From Hoyosella levis (GTDB lineage Bacteria > Actinomycetota > Actinomycetes > Mycobacteriales > Mycobacteriaceae): a stretch of DNA of 64,000 nucleotides. Below, piece by piece: positions 28,345 to 36,856 of this stretch. The stretch covers positions 33,857 to 97,856 of the forward strand of contig NZ_BQYM01000014.1 in the NCBI RefSeq assembly GCF_026008515.1, written 5' to 3'. Each line of letters starts with the position of its first letter. Positions within the stretch are counted from its first letter, which is position 1. The notes under the pieces are model-generated. The model had not been told where the DNA came from. It worked only from the letters and a program-made list of their open reading frames with translations, and did not search any database. The position numbers were made by a program, and so were the translations under genes.

Positions 28345-29502
28345 GTGAGCCGCTACCTGTTCGTCGTGCCGCCGCTCGTCGGCCATATCAACCCGACCCT
28401 GGCTGTGGGCCGGGAGCTCGCGAGGCAGGGCCACGACGTCGCCTGGGCCGGGGATGCCCGCGTCATCCACGCGCTTGGCGGCACCGACCTGATGGTTTGC
28501 GACTGCGCCACCATGTCGCTGGAGGAACGTGGCGATCTCGTTGGACCGGCCGCGCTGAAGTTCCTGTGGGAGCACTTCTTCATCCCGCTCGCCCGCGCCA
28601 TGGCGCTCGGCGTATCCGCTGCCATCGAGCAGTTCGCCCCCGATATCGTCATCGCGGACCAGCAAGCCCTCGCCGGTTCGCTCATCGCCGAGCGCGAGGG
28701 CATCACCTGGATCACCTCCGCCACCACCTCCACCGAGCTCACCGACCCGCTCGAGTCACTGCCCAAGGTCAAGGACTGGGTCATCGGCCTGCTCGACGAG
28801 CTCCGTGACGAGATCGGCGTGCCCGGCACCGGCAATGACCCGCGCTTCTCCCCGCACGGCATCCTCGTGTTCACCACCGCGGAGCTCTCGGGCAGTCCCG
28901 CGATCGCCGCCGAGCGATGCTGGATGGTCGGTCCCGCTCTCGCTGAGGACCTCACCAGTGCTGCGCGCGGCGATTTCCCCTGGGAGTTCCTCGACAACGA
29001 TCAGCTCAACGTCCTCATCAGCATGGGCACCGTCAACGGGGCCACCGGGGCCGCCTTCCTCCGCAAGGCCGCCGCGGCGATAGGCGCTCGCCCGGATCGC
29101 TACCGAGCGGTTCTCGTCGACCCCGACGGCGTGATCGAGGACCCGCCCAGCAACATCCTCGTGCAGGAGTTCGTGCCGCAGCGCGCGCTGCTCCCCGCCA
29201 TGGATGCGGTGATCTGCCACGCCGGGCACAACACCGTCTGCGAATCACTGTGGAACGGCCTGCCCCTGGTCACCGCCCCGGTCCGCGATGATCAGCCCGT
29301 TGTCGCCCAGCAGGTCGTCGATGCCGGAGCCGGGCTGCGGCTGCGATTCCGCCGCGCCACCGAGCAGCACATCGCCGATGCCCTCGACACCGTGCTCGAC
29401 CCCGCCAGCGGGCACCAGGCTGCTGCCGCGCGCATCGGCCAATCCTTCCGCGACGCCGGGGGAGCAGCGCGGGCCGCGGAGATCCTCGCCGGGCTCGGGT
29501 AG
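28345..29502 (+). CDS. family 1 (MGT-type) glycosyltransferase
   Basis: 385-aa GT-B enzyme of the UDP-glucosyl/macrolide glycosyltransferase type. The N-terminal acceptor domain starts with FVVPPLVGHINPTLAVG; the C-terminal donor domain has VLISMGTVNG, VQEFVPQRALLPAMDAVICHAGHNTVCESLWNGLP and VTAPVRDDQPVVAQQV, the signature nucleotide-sugar site. Such enzymes glycosylate lipids, polyketides or terpenoids (for example HglT in heterocyst glycolipids, or mycobacterial rhamnosyltransferases). GTG start 2 bp after the hydrolase stop. It is the last gene of the synthase operon and predicts that the product is a glycolipid. Confidence 0.92.
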   Translation: MSRYLFVVPPLVGHINPTLAVGRELARQGHDVAWAGDARVIHALGGTDLMVCDCATMSLEERGDLVGPAALKFLWEHFFIPLARAMALGVSAAIEQFAPDIVIADQQALAGSLIAEREGITWITSATTSTELTDPLESLPKVKDWVIGLLDELRDEIGVPGTGNDPRFSPHGILVFTTAELSGSPAIAAERCWMVGPALAEDLTSAARGDFPWEFLDNDQLNVLISMGTVNGATGAAFLRKAAAAIGARPDRYRAVLVDPDGVIEDPPSNILVQEFVPQRALLPAMDAVICHAGHNTVCESLWNGLPLVTAPVRDDQPVVAQQVVDAGAGLRLRFRRATEQHIADALDTVLDPASGHQAAAARIGQSFRDAGGAARAAEILAGLG

Positions 29503-29517
29503 GGAGCTCCTCAGCGG

Positions 29518-29578
29518 CGCGAGTGTGCGAAATGCGACAGCTTTAGCGCTTGGAGCTGTCGTTTCTTGCACACTCGCG
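29518..29578. repeat. palindromic intergenic element, family 1 (copy 2)
   Basis: Imperfect inverted repeat with outer arms CGCGAGTGTGCGAAATGCGA and the complement of CGTTTCTTGCACACTCGCG, followed inward by CAGC/GCTG. It sits between the stops of the convergent glycosyltransferase and mycolyltransferase genes, so it can serve as a terminator for both. Same family as 11710-11768 and 63892-63916. Confidence 0.8.
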
Positions 29579-29601
29579 GGTGTGTCTTGGCGCGCTTGGC
29601 C

Positions 29602-30660
29602 CTACCGCAGGGCGGACTCGACGGTGGGCCATGCCGAGCGGAGCGCATCCTGCCAGTACGGCCACGAGTGCGTGCCCGTGGGGCGCAGATCCACAATAGT
29701 GGGGATGGACGCTGCCGCGAGCCGGGCCGCGAAGTCCACCGTGCACACCGATGCGGCCGCCTCGATGGGCCCGCCCACCAGGATGGTCGCTCGGGTCGTC
29801 TCGTCGAAACCTTGCTCGTGCACGCCGGGCCGCCCGCTACCCGCGTAGAGGTAGATCGCGGTGCCCCGCAGCCCGTCGGGATTCATCGACGGATCATGCG
29901 CGGACCATGCCGGATCATCGCGCGGGCCCCACATGTTCGTCGCGTTCCCTCCTTGACGGGCGATGCCCGCCCGCACCGAATCCTGGTACGGCGACTGCGC
30001 CACCATGGGGCACGCGCTGATTGCCGCGACGCCCTCGTACCGGCCGGGATGCCGGGACGCGAGAGCAAGCGCCGCCTGCCCGCCCATCGAGATCCCACCG
30101 ATCGCATCGCGACCATTGCCGTGGAAAGTCCCGTCGATCAGCGGGGGCAGTTCTTCCGTCAGGAAGGTCTCCCACATGTACACGCCGAGCTCGGGATCAG
30201 GCTGCTGCCAGTCGGTGTAGTACGAGGCCTCGCCTCCTGCGGGCAGGACGATGTTGGCGTCCTTCGAGGCGGCGAAGTCAACGATGTCAGTCTTGGTGAT
30301 CCAATCGCTGCGCACCTCGCTCGCCTCGTTGCCATCAAGGAGGTAGAACGTGGGCCGGGGCGACGAATGCGTCGGATGCAGGACATGCACCCGGATCGTT
30401 CGTTGCATCGAAGGGGAGCTGACCAGGATGTCGGTCCAGGTGGGCGAGACCTGCTCCACCCCTGCGATCGATGCCTGCGCTGGGGCCATTTGAGAGGGCG
30501 CCAGTTGAGAGGGGGCGAGCTGAGCGGGGATCGCATGCGCGGCTGGAGCCAGGGCCAGTGGGAGCAATAGCGCCGGAGCTAGGACGGCAGGAGCCAGCGC
30601 AGCGAGGGCGCGCACGGCGTGATGAACGAGCTTCCGCGCGCTCGTCAGGTCATCACTCAC
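29602..30660 (-). CDS. antigen-85-like mycolyltransferase (secreted)
   Basis: 352-aa exported esterase-fold protein. A signal peptide ends at AAHA, followed by a short Ala-Pro-Gln repeat (APSQLAPSQMAPAQ). The enzyme domain shows FYLLDGNEAS, VVLPAGG-like loop (IVLPAGGEASYYTDW), nucleophile GGISMGGQAAL and the catalytic His in GTHSWPYWQDAL, all as in corynebacterial and mycobacterial mycolyltransferases. These transfer mycolates between trehalose monomycolate and arabinogalactan or another trehalose monomycolate. GTG 30660 is preceded by GAGG. This is the strongest marker that the organism makes mycolic acids. Confidence 0.93.
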   Translation of the reverse strand: MSDDLTSARKLVHHAVRALAALAPAVLAPALLLPLALAPAAHAIPAQLAPSQLAPSQMAPAQASIAGVEQVSPTWTDILVSSPSMQRTIRVHVLHPTHSSPRPTFYLLDGNEASEVRSDWITKTDIVDFAASKDANIVLPAGGEASYYTDWQQPDPELGVYMWETFLTEELPPLIDGTFHGNGRDAIGGISMGGQAALALASRHPGRYEGVAAISACPMVAQSPYQDSVRAGIARQGGNATNMWGPRDDPAWSAHDPSMNPDGLRGTAIYLYAGSGRPGVHEQGFDETTRATILVGGPIEAAASVCTVDFAARLAAASIPTIVDLRPTGTHSWPYWQDALRSAWPTVESALR

Positions 30661-30711
30661 AAGAACCTCGCTCACGCGCCGGGGAAATATAGTTGTGACT
30701 TGCTCTACTTT

Positions 30712-30725
30712 ACATGGCTCCATGT
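30712..30725. promoter_or_regulatory. palindrome in the mycolyltransferase-WS/DGAT divergent region
   Basis: ACATGG and CCATGT arms with a 2-bp centre lie midway between two divergent lipid genes, in a locally AT-rich stretch (30690-30715) that probably holds promoter elements. Candidate repressor site, weak on its own. Confidence 0.25.
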
Positions 30726-30857
30726 GGTCCACAACCTGCGGATATGTCGTTCGCGTACTCGCGAGCGAGGGTTCGCTGCATCATGTCTTAAAGCGCGGCA
30801 GCAGCAATCCAGCCGGCATGTGCTTGGATGGACCGGAACCGGGCGAAAGGAGCATCA

Positions 30858-32312
30858 ATGGAACGCATCGACGGGATCGGCGCGCTGTTCTTTTACTTGT
30901 TCGGCGAGTCGTTTCGCCGCGCCGTCGTCGCCGCGTACGCCTTCGATGCCCGTGCGGCCGCCACCGCGCCCTCCACGCGCGACGAGCTGGCCGATTACGT
31001 GATGAAGCGGATCGGCGACGAACCGCTGATGCACCAGCGCCTCGCTCCCACACCGCTCAAGCTGGACAATCCCGCCTGGGTCGCCGATGAGAGCAAGGCC
31101 GGCAAGCTGCGCGTCACCGCCCGCACCGTGCAAGGCACGGGCACCTGGGCCGATACCGTCGCTACTCTCGAGGCGATTGCCGGCGAATCCGATGCGGGCG
31201 AGGTGCCGCTCGAGGTCATCCTTCTCGAAGGCGTGAACGCCGCCCCCGAGCTCCCGCACAGCGCCACAGTCATCGTGCTGCGCACTGATCACGCGGCCCT
31301 CGACGGCACTGCCCGCGCCGCGATCGAGCGAAAGCTCTTCTCCGCCGAGCCCGAGGACTGGCGCGCCCAGGCACCGGTGGAGCCCTACCGCGCGGGGCGG
31401 TCATTGCTGCCGCAGAGCATCCTCCTGAGCGCGCTCATCGGGCTTGCTCCTCGCCTGCGCACCACCGTCCAGCTGGTCCGCGAGGCAAATCGGATCGCTG
31501 TTTCCTCGCCGGCAAGCGAGGAGCCGGTGCCTCCCACGGGCCCGGCCGACCAAGCAGAGGCGCCCGAGCAGCCGCCCGTTCGCTCAGCCATCGACACCGA
31601 CCCCGACGAGGCAGAGCGCGTCCACGAGTTCCTCATCGTGCCGCTCGCCACCATCTCCGCGGCCCGCAAGACCGTGGCCGGAGCAACCGTCAACGACGTC
31701 GTCGTCGCCGCGGTCACCACAGCCCTGCGCGGCTACCTCGCGGACACCAACGAGCTCCCGGACGAGCCGCTGCAATGCTTCATTCCCATCGCCGTGCCCT
31801 CCGCCTCCGGACGCACCGCGGGCAACAACATCACCCGCGGCACCATCCCCTTGTGGACCACGGTCGGCGATCCCGCCGAATGCCTCCGGCTCACCCACCG
31901 CACCACTACGGCCGTGAAGAACAGTGCCGCCACCGGTCGGCAGTTCCTCCACGAGAAGGCCGCGCTTACCCTGCTCGCCCCGCTCGCCGCGCGCCTCCAC
32001 CGCAAGGACACCGAGGAGGGACGATCGGCCAACGTTGCCATCACCAACACCTTCCGCGGCAAGCAACCCCTCTACCTCGGTGACGCGCGGGCGGTCCGCA
32101 CCCAGATCGTCAGCCTGCTCAACAAGGGCGCCCCGCTCACCCACCAGGTGACCAACCTCAACGACGAACTCATGGTCTCGATCTCCGCCGGAGCCAGCTC
32201 GCTGCGCGACCCGGGACGGTATCGCCAGCACCTCCATGACGCCTTCATCGAACTGGCCAACGCGCGCGATGCCGCGCTCGCTGATGACGCGGGAACCACC
32301 TCCGTCAGCTAG
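30858..32312 (+). CDS. WS/DGAT (wax ester synthase/diacylglycerol acyltransferase) family enzyme
   Basis: 484-aa acyltransferase of the condensation-domain superfamily. The N-terminal half carries the active-site segment as TDHAALDG rather than the usual HHxxxDG: the second, catalytic His and the Asp-Gly are kept but the first His is Asp. The C-terminal half has NNITRGTIPLWT and VTNLNDELMVSISAGASSL, typical of WS/DGAT C-terminal domains. These enzymes make triacylglycerol or wax esters from acyl-CoA. The interdomain region is charged and Pro-rich. The ATG follows AAAGGAG. Divergent from the mycolyltransferase. Confidence 0.88.
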   Translation: MERIDGIGALFFYLFGESFRRAVVAAYAFDARAAATAPSTRDELADYVMKRIGDEPLMHQRLAPTPLKLDNPAWVADESKAGKLRVTARTVQGTGTWADTVATLEAIAGESDAGEVPLEVILLEGVNAAPELPHSATVIVLRTDHAALDGTARAAIERKLFSAEPEDWRAQAPVEPYRAGRSLLPQSILLSALIGLAPRLRTTVQLVREANRIAVSSPASEEPVPPTGPADQAEAPEQPPVRSAIDTDPDEAERVHEFLIVPLATISAARKTVAGATVNDVVVAAVTTALRGYLADTNELPDEPLQCFIPIAVPSASGRTAGNNITRGTIPLWTTVGDPAECLRLTHRTTTAVKNSAATGRQFLHEKAALTLLAPLAARLHRKDTEEGRSANVAITNTFRGKQPLYLGDARAVRTQIVSLLNKGAPLTHQVTNLNDELMVSISAGASSLRDPGRYRQHLHDAFIELANARDAALADDAGTTSVS

Positions 32313-32329
32313 CAGCCGCCTACCCTGGG

Positions 32330-32381
32330 GCAGTGGGATCAAGTGCAGTGGGATCAAATGCAGGGGGGTCAAGTGCAGTGG
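32330..32381 (+). repeat. 15-bp tandem repeat carrying the start region of the next gene
   Basis: Three and a half copies of a 15-bp unit (GCAGTGGGATCAAGT and variants) abut the coding start. Units 1 and 2 and the partial copy each contain an in-frame GTG (32333, 32348, 32378), and unit 3 contains GGGGGG that can serve as the ribosome binding site for the last GTG. If read from the first GTG it encodes a Gly-Ser-Ser-Ala-Val repeat. Confidence 0.8.
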
Positions 32382-32980
32382 AACTTTTCTGGTACGTCGC
32401 CTACGGCTCCAACCTGGTTGCCGATCGGTTCGCCGCGTACCTCAACGGCTCGAGCGCCGACAGCATCTATGGCCCTCATCGGCCAGCACCCACGACCGTT
32501 CCGCCCCGCGATACCCGTTCCCTATGGATCGACCACGCGCTCTACTTCGCTGGGCACTCGCATCGCTGGACCGGGGCCGTAGCCTTCGTTGATCCCCGCC
32601 TCGCGCGAAGGGGGCAGCGCAGCTGCGGGCGCGCCTACCTCATCCAGCTCGACCAGTTCACCCACGTTGCCGCCGAGGAGAACGGGTTGACGGACTGCGC
32701 CTGGACGCCGGACTGGACTGGCCTGCGCGTTGGCGACATGGCAGCACTCCCCGTCCACTCCCACGGCGAGCCCGAGCGCGGCAAGTACAACGCCGCCCTT
32801 CGACTCCCCGACATCGATGGAACTCCAGCCCTCACCCTCACCACTGCGCGCGACCTCCCTCTGGGGCAACCCAGCGAGGCCTACCTCCAGCTCATCGAGA
32901 ACGGTGTGCAAGGCAGCGGGCTGGTCGCTGACGATGACATCGCGACCTACCTCGACGGGGCCCTGCAGCGTTCCCGGTGA
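32378..32980 (+). CDS. gamma-glutamylcyclotransferase-like protein
   Basis: About 200-aa protein beginning ELFWYVAYGSNL, the phosphate-loop motif of the gamma-glutamylcyclotransferase (GGCT-like) fold. A later conserved block includes GERGKYN-like PERGKYNAALRLP. Actinobacterial members are often labelled histone deacetylase by transfer error. The cyclotransferase Glu is not obvious to me, so catalytic activity is uncertain. Of three possible in-frame GTG starts, 32378 is chosen because a GGGGGG tract lies 10 bp upstream and the extra residues of the longer forms are just the tandem repeat. Confidence 0.75.
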   Translation: MELFWYVAYGSNLVADRFAAYLNGSSADSIYGPHRPAPTTVPPRDTRSLWIDHALYFAGHSHRWTGAVAFVDPRLARRGQRSCGRAYLIQLDQFTHVAAEENGLTDCAWTPDWTGLRVGDMAALPVHSHGEPERGKYNAALRLPDIDGTPALTLTTARDLPLGQPSEAYLQLIENGVQGSGLVADDDIATYLDGALQRSR

Positions 32981-33002
32981 GCGGCCTGCTTGGTGGCGGC
33001 GG

Positions 33003-33079
33003 CGGAAAATCTGCTGGCCATTGTCACCGTTCGTGGGCCGTGTCGCGGCGTGTCATGCGACATCTGCTAGCAAATTCCG
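33003..33079. repeat. palindromic intergenic element, family 2 (copy 1)
   Basis: 77-bp imperfect palindrome opening CGGAAAATCTGCTGG and closing CTAGCAAATTCCG, with the shared centre CGCGGCGTGTCA. It aligns along its whole length with the element at 36761-36835. It lies 22 bp after the stop of the cyclotransferase-like gene. Confidence 0.8.
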
Positions 33080-33133
33080 TGAAACCGCTGGCCTCGCCGG
33101 GAAGGCGATCGCGCCAGCGCGACCGCTGGCCTC

Positions 33134-33167
33134 GCCGCGACGACCCCTCGTTCCTCCTCGTCGCGGC
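33134..33167. terminator. 10-bp hairpin in the intergenic region
   Basis: Perfect arms GCCGCGACGA and TCGTCGCGGC around a 14-nt pyrimidine-rich loop. Just upstream a 15-bp segment ACCGCTGGCCTCGCC is present twice as direct repeats (33084-33098 and 33122-33136). Together with the family-2 palindrome this fills most of the 368-bp gap 32981-33348; no gene is seen in the rest, which should hold the promoter of the following gene. Confidence 0.4.
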
Positions 33168-33348
33168 AAGAGCACCGGCGCGCACCTCCTGATCGGTGGT
33201 GACGACAAATATGGACGCGCCACGCGCGCACCAGGTTCCACTACGGAGTGTGATGTGGACCACTACCGGGGTTCGAAGGGTGTTAACTAGACCGAGGATG
33301 GAGACCACACCTAGCTGGCACCCGGCCTTGCCCGAACAAGGAGGACCC

Positions 33349-34188
33349 ATGAGTACGGTGCTCATCACCGGCTGCTCGAGCGGCATTGGGGCGGCCACGG
33401 CTGCCGACCTCGCTGCCCACGGACACACTGTCTACGCGACGGCCCGGCGGCCGGAAACGCTGCGGGGGCTCGCTGATCAAGGGTGCCGCACTCTTGCTCT
33501 CGATGTCACCGACGAGGAATCCATGTCGGCCGCGGTAGCCGCGGTCGAGAGCGAAGAGGGTTCTATCGATGTCCTGGTGAACAACGCGGGCTACTCGCAA
33601 TCGGGCGCGGTCGAATCGATTCCGCTGGACAGCATTCGCCAGCAATTCGAGACCAACGTGTTCGGCCTCATCCGGATGAGCCAGCTCGTGCTGCCCGGCA
33701 TGCGGAAGGCTGGCCGTGGCCGCATCATCAATATCGGCTCGATGGGCGGGAAGCTGACTTTTCCTGGCGGTGGCATCTACCATTCGACGAAGTACGCCGT
33801 CGAGGCGATCTCCGATGCCATGAGGTTCGAGGTCCAAGGCTTTGGGGTGCAGGTCGTTCTGATCGAGCCTGGATTGATCAGCACGGAATTCGCAGGCACC
33901 GCGGTCGGATCGGTGAACAACCTCGACAACGGGCCGTATGGTGCGTTCAACGCGCGAGTCGGAGAAGCTACCGCGGAGGTCTACACAAGCGCTGTCGGCA
34001 AGCTCGCCGGGGGAGGGCCGGAAACCGTCGCGAAAGTCATCCGCAAAGCGATCGAGCGCAAGCGGCCCAAGGCGCGCTACACCGTCACCCCCAGCGCCAC
34101 CCTCGCCATCATGCAGCGGCGCCTCACCCCGGACAAGCTCTGGGACCTGGCGATGCGCACCCAGTTCCCGATCCCGGGGAAGCAGTAG
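33349..34188 (+). CDS. short-chain dehydrogenase/reductase
   Basis: 279-aa classical SDR. The cofactor site is TGCSSGIG; NNAG is present as VLVNNAGYSQSG; the catalytic triad is Ser in INIGSMGG, then YHSTK (Tyr and Lys). The TARRPE segment after beta-2 suggests NADP(H) preference. Substrates of this subgroup in mycobacteria are mostly unknown oxo- or hydroxy-lipids. ATG 33349 follows AAGGAGG. It lies 147 bp before the trans-acting enoyl reductase gene on the same strand; both are lipid-type reductases but they need not form one transcript. Confidence 0.92.
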   Translation: MSTVLITGCSSGIGAATAADLAAHGHTVYATARRPETLRGLADQGCRTLALDVTDEESMSAAVAAVESEEGSIDVLVNNAGYSQSGAVESIPLDSIRQQFETNVFGLIRMSQLVLPGMRKAGRGRIINIGSMGGKLTFPGGGIYHSTKYAVEAISDAMRFEVQGFGVQVVLIEPGLISTEFAGTAVGSVNNLDNGPYGAFNARVGEATAEVYTSAVGKLAGGGPETVAKVIRKAIERKRPKARYTVTPSATLAIMQRRLTPDKLWDLAMRTQFPIPGKQ

Positions 34189-34335
34189 CGATGGGCCCGA
34201 GCGGTGGGCGCGAGCGGTGGGATAAACCGCTGCGATCCGGTAGAAAGTGATCACGGGCTTCCGCCAGTCGCTCGAAATCGCCAGTCGCTCGACAACCAAC
34301 AGGATCTCGACAGCCAACCCGACAAGGACCCAGGC

Positions 34336-35583
34336 ATGAACGACCCGGAATATGACCTCGTGGTGTTCGGCGCCACCAGCTTCGTCGGCACGATCATGAC
34401 CCAATACCTGGCCGAGCACTTCTCCAGCCAGGCGGAACCAGCCCGATGGGCAATCGCGGGCCGGTCCAAGTCGAAGCTCGAGGAAGTCAGGCGGTCGCTC
34501 GGGGCAGCAGGCGAATCCCTTCCCATCCTCGTAGCCGATGCCACGGACGAGGACCAGCTGCACGCATTGTGCGCCCAGACGCGGGTAGTGGTGTCGACCG
34601 TCGGGCCCTACGCGCTGTATGGCGAGCCCCTGCTCAAGGCCTGCGCGGAAACCGGCACGGATTACTGCGACCTGACCGGCGAGACGCAGTGGATCAAGCG
34701 GATGATCGACAAGCACGAAGCGACAGCGCGAGAAACGGGCGCGCGCATCGTCCACTGCTGCGGCTTCGACTCGGTGCCATCCGACATGGGCGTCTACTTC
34801 CTGCAGCAAAAAGCGCTCGAGCGGTGGGGCGCGCCTGCCACCAGCGTCACGATGCGCGTCAAGAGCCTGAAGGGTGGGGCATCGGGCGGCACCGTGGCCA
34901 GCATCATCAACATCGTCGAGGAAGCCACCGCCGATCCCGCTCTGCGCAAGGCCCTGCTCAACCCCTACTACCTGTGCCCGCCGGATCACGGCTTCACCGC
35001 GCGGCAGCACTGGGTCAAGACGGCCGAGTTCGACCCAGGCTTCGAGGAATGGGCAGCTCCCTTTGTCATGGCCGCCGTCAACGAGCGCGTCGTCCACCGC
35101 TCCAACGCACTAGCCGGCAAGGCCTACGGGCACCAGTTCACCTACAACGAAGGCATGCTCACAGGGACCGGCATCCGGGGCCGGGCCGCTGCCCTGGCTC
35201 TTGTCGCGGGCCTCGGAGCATTCATGGCAAGCGCCGCCATCAAGCCCGCGCGCAGCCTGATGCAGAAGTACGTGCTGCCCAAGCCTGGCGAGGGCCCCAG
35301 CCCCGAGGCGCAAGAGGCGGGGCGCTACGACATTCGCTTCATCGGCAAGAACGACAACGGCGAGACCCTGCGGGTCAAGGTCACCGGCGAGGGCGACCCA
35401 GGCTACGGATCCAGCAGCAAGATCCTCGGCCAGGCCGTCGCTAGCCTCGCCCTCGACCACGCCAAAAACGGCACCAAGACCGGGCGGCCAGGTGGATCCT
35501 GGACACCCGCCACCATGTTCGACGAACGATTCATCGAACGCCTCACCCGTCATGCCGGCATGCGGTTCGAGGTCGTGGACTGA
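34336..35583 (+). CDS. saccharopine-dehydrogenase-like trans-acting enoyl reductase
   Basis: 415-aa protein with an N-terminal Rossmann domain (DLVVFGATSFVGTIMTQYL; STVGPYALYGEPLLKAC) and the diagnostic DLTGETQWIKRMIDKHE and VHCCGFDSVPSDMG segments of the mycobacterial Rv2449c/Rv2953-type family. Rv2953 works in trans with polyketide synthases to reduce enoyl intermediates of phthiocerol and phenolphthiocerol lipids. A membrane-associated hydrophobic stretch (ALALVAGLGAFMASAA) lies near residue 290. The giant synthase 12 kb upstream already carries its own reductase domain, so a direct partnership is not required. Confidence 0.9.
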   Translation: MNDPEYDLVVFGATSFVGTIMTQYLAEHFSSQAEPARWAIAGRSKSKLEEVRRSLGAAGESLPILVADATDEDQLHALCAQTRVVVSTVGPYALYGEPLLKACAETGTDYCDLTGETQWIKRMIDKHEATARETGARIVHCCGFDSVPSDMGVYFLQQKALERWGAPATSVTMRVKSLKGGASGGTVASIINIVEEATADPALRKALLNPYYLCPPDHGFTARQHWVKTAEFDPGFEEWAAPFVMAAVNERVVHRSNALAGKAYGHQFTYNEGMLTGTGIRGRAAALALVAGLGAFMASAAIKPARSLMQKYVLPKPGEGPSPEAQEAGRYDIRFIGKNDNGETLRVKVTGEGDPGYGSSSKILGQAVASLALDHAKNGTKTGRPGGSWTPATMFDERFIERLTRHAGMRFEVVD

Positions 35584-35701
35584 GTGGGGCAGGCGTGGGT
35601 GGCCGCTGGGGAGGACAGCGCGAACCGCGTGGGCCATTCGGCCTAGTCTTACGAGAACAAGGACCCTGTTCGCCGCCGATCCGCACCACCATGATGAGGT
35701 C

Positions 35702-36727
35702 ATGGGAAGCGCTCAGGACAGCGGCCTGCAATGGCCGATCTCCGTGCGGCTAGACACGATCGCCGCCATGCTGAATTTCGAGATCCACAATCATTCGGTG
35801 TATCAAGGCATCGAGATCCAATACTTCGACGACGCCGAGCACGGCACCGGGATGCTTGTGCTGATGCGCCGCTCCGACAATGGCACGGTCGACGTGTACC
35901 ACCAAGCCGGACTAAGGATCGATCGCACGGGGTATGGGATTGGTGCGGGACTCGGTGAATGGAAAATCACCAAGATCGAACCAGCCGTTCTCGAGGTCGC
36001 GGACACTGGCGTTCGCGCGCGCATCGCGCTAAGAGACATGACGGGTCGATCGATCGAGATCTCGATCGATGATTGGGGTGGCAAGCCTCAGCGCTCGGCG
36101 GAGTTCCTGGCTCCCGTCGGAGCCGCCATCGAGCAACCAACGGCATTGATGCTCGTCTGGATGCGCCGTTTCAATCTCGTCCGTCGTACCCGCATTGACC
36201 CGGTGGTGAACATAGACGGCGTGCCCGTGACGCTAGGACGGCTGCCCGGTGCCTGGCTGCACCGCCGTCACTTGATCAAGTATGCGTGTGACCTGTGGGT
36301 CGTCAACGTCAATCCGCCGGACAGCGACGGACGGCGTGAAGCGGGGCGACCCGATGCCGCGCACGCGCTCCTGCACTTCTCGCCCGAGCCCCCGGCCCCA
36401 GGAACGCTCTCGCCCGGGGACGAACGGAAAGGCAAGTGGTCCCTCTCCATCGGTGACCACGCCGGCGTCATCTCGGGCGAATGGGTCTGCACCGGTGGCG
36501 AAATCGCGACACTCACGCTCACTGTCACGCGCGGGTGGCGGCCGCGAGGACTCCCGCCGTTGATGCGTGTGGTGACCACCGTGTTGCCCGTCTTCCGGCG
36601 CTGGCCGACAACGTATCTCTGGGAAGCGCGCGCTGACCTCCGCGGCACACCGGAAGTGGCCGCGGAGTGGCGGCGGACCAAGCGTGCCGGCGAGAGCCCC
36701 TACACCCGGGTCACCAGCCAGCGCTGA
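35702..36727 (+). CDS. hypothetical protein (341 aa)
   Basis: Soluble-looking protein without signal peptide or membrane segments, rich in beta-type alternation, with pairs such as EIHNHSVYQGIEIQYFDD and WSLSIGDHAGVISGEW. Codon use is typical of the genome, so it is real. I do not recognise a family. The ATG at 35702 has a GAGG only 2 bp upstream, which is too close for comfort; ATG 35768 is the alternative and would give 319 residues. Convergent with the lipoprotein operon, with a palindromic repeat between them. Confidence 0.65.
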   Translation: MGSAQDSGLQWPISVRLDTIAAMLNFEIHNHSVYQGIEIQYFDDAEHGTGMLVLMRRSDNGTVDVYHQAGLRIDRTGYGIGAGLGEWKITKIEPAVLEVADTGVRARIALRDMTGRSIEISIDDWGGKPQRSAEFLAPVGAAIEQPTALMLVWMRRFNLVRRTRIDPVVNIDGVPVTLGRLPGAWLHRRHLIKYACDLWVVNVNPPDSDGRREAGRPDAAHALLHFSPEPPAPGTLSPGDERKGKWSLSIGDHAGVISGEWVCTGGEIATLTLTVTRGWRPRGLPPLMRVVTTVLPVFRRWPTTYLWEARADLRGTPEVAAEWRRTKRAGESPYTRVTSQR

Positions 36728-36760
36728 TTCGCAGGGTGGCGCCGGTTCGACTGCTGCTTG

Positions 36761-36835
36761 CGGAATTTGCTTGTCAATGTCACCTCTCGAGGCGCGTGCC
36801 GCGGCGTGTCACGCGATATTGACTAGCAAATCTCC
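36761..36835. repeat. palindromic intergenic element, family 2 (copy 2)
   Basis: 75-bp imperfect palindrome opening CGGAATTTGCTTGTCAATG and closing TTGACTAGCAAATCTCC, with centre CGCGGCGTGTCA shared with the copy at 33003-33079. It lies between the stops of two convergent genes. Confidence 0.8.
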
Positions 36836-36856
36836 AAGAGCCTTCCTGCGCTGTCC

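Noticed and set aside
33283..35097. 604-codon minus-strand frame across the SDR and enoyl reductase genes
   Set aside because: Both plus-strand genes have clear family motifs and ribosome binding sites.
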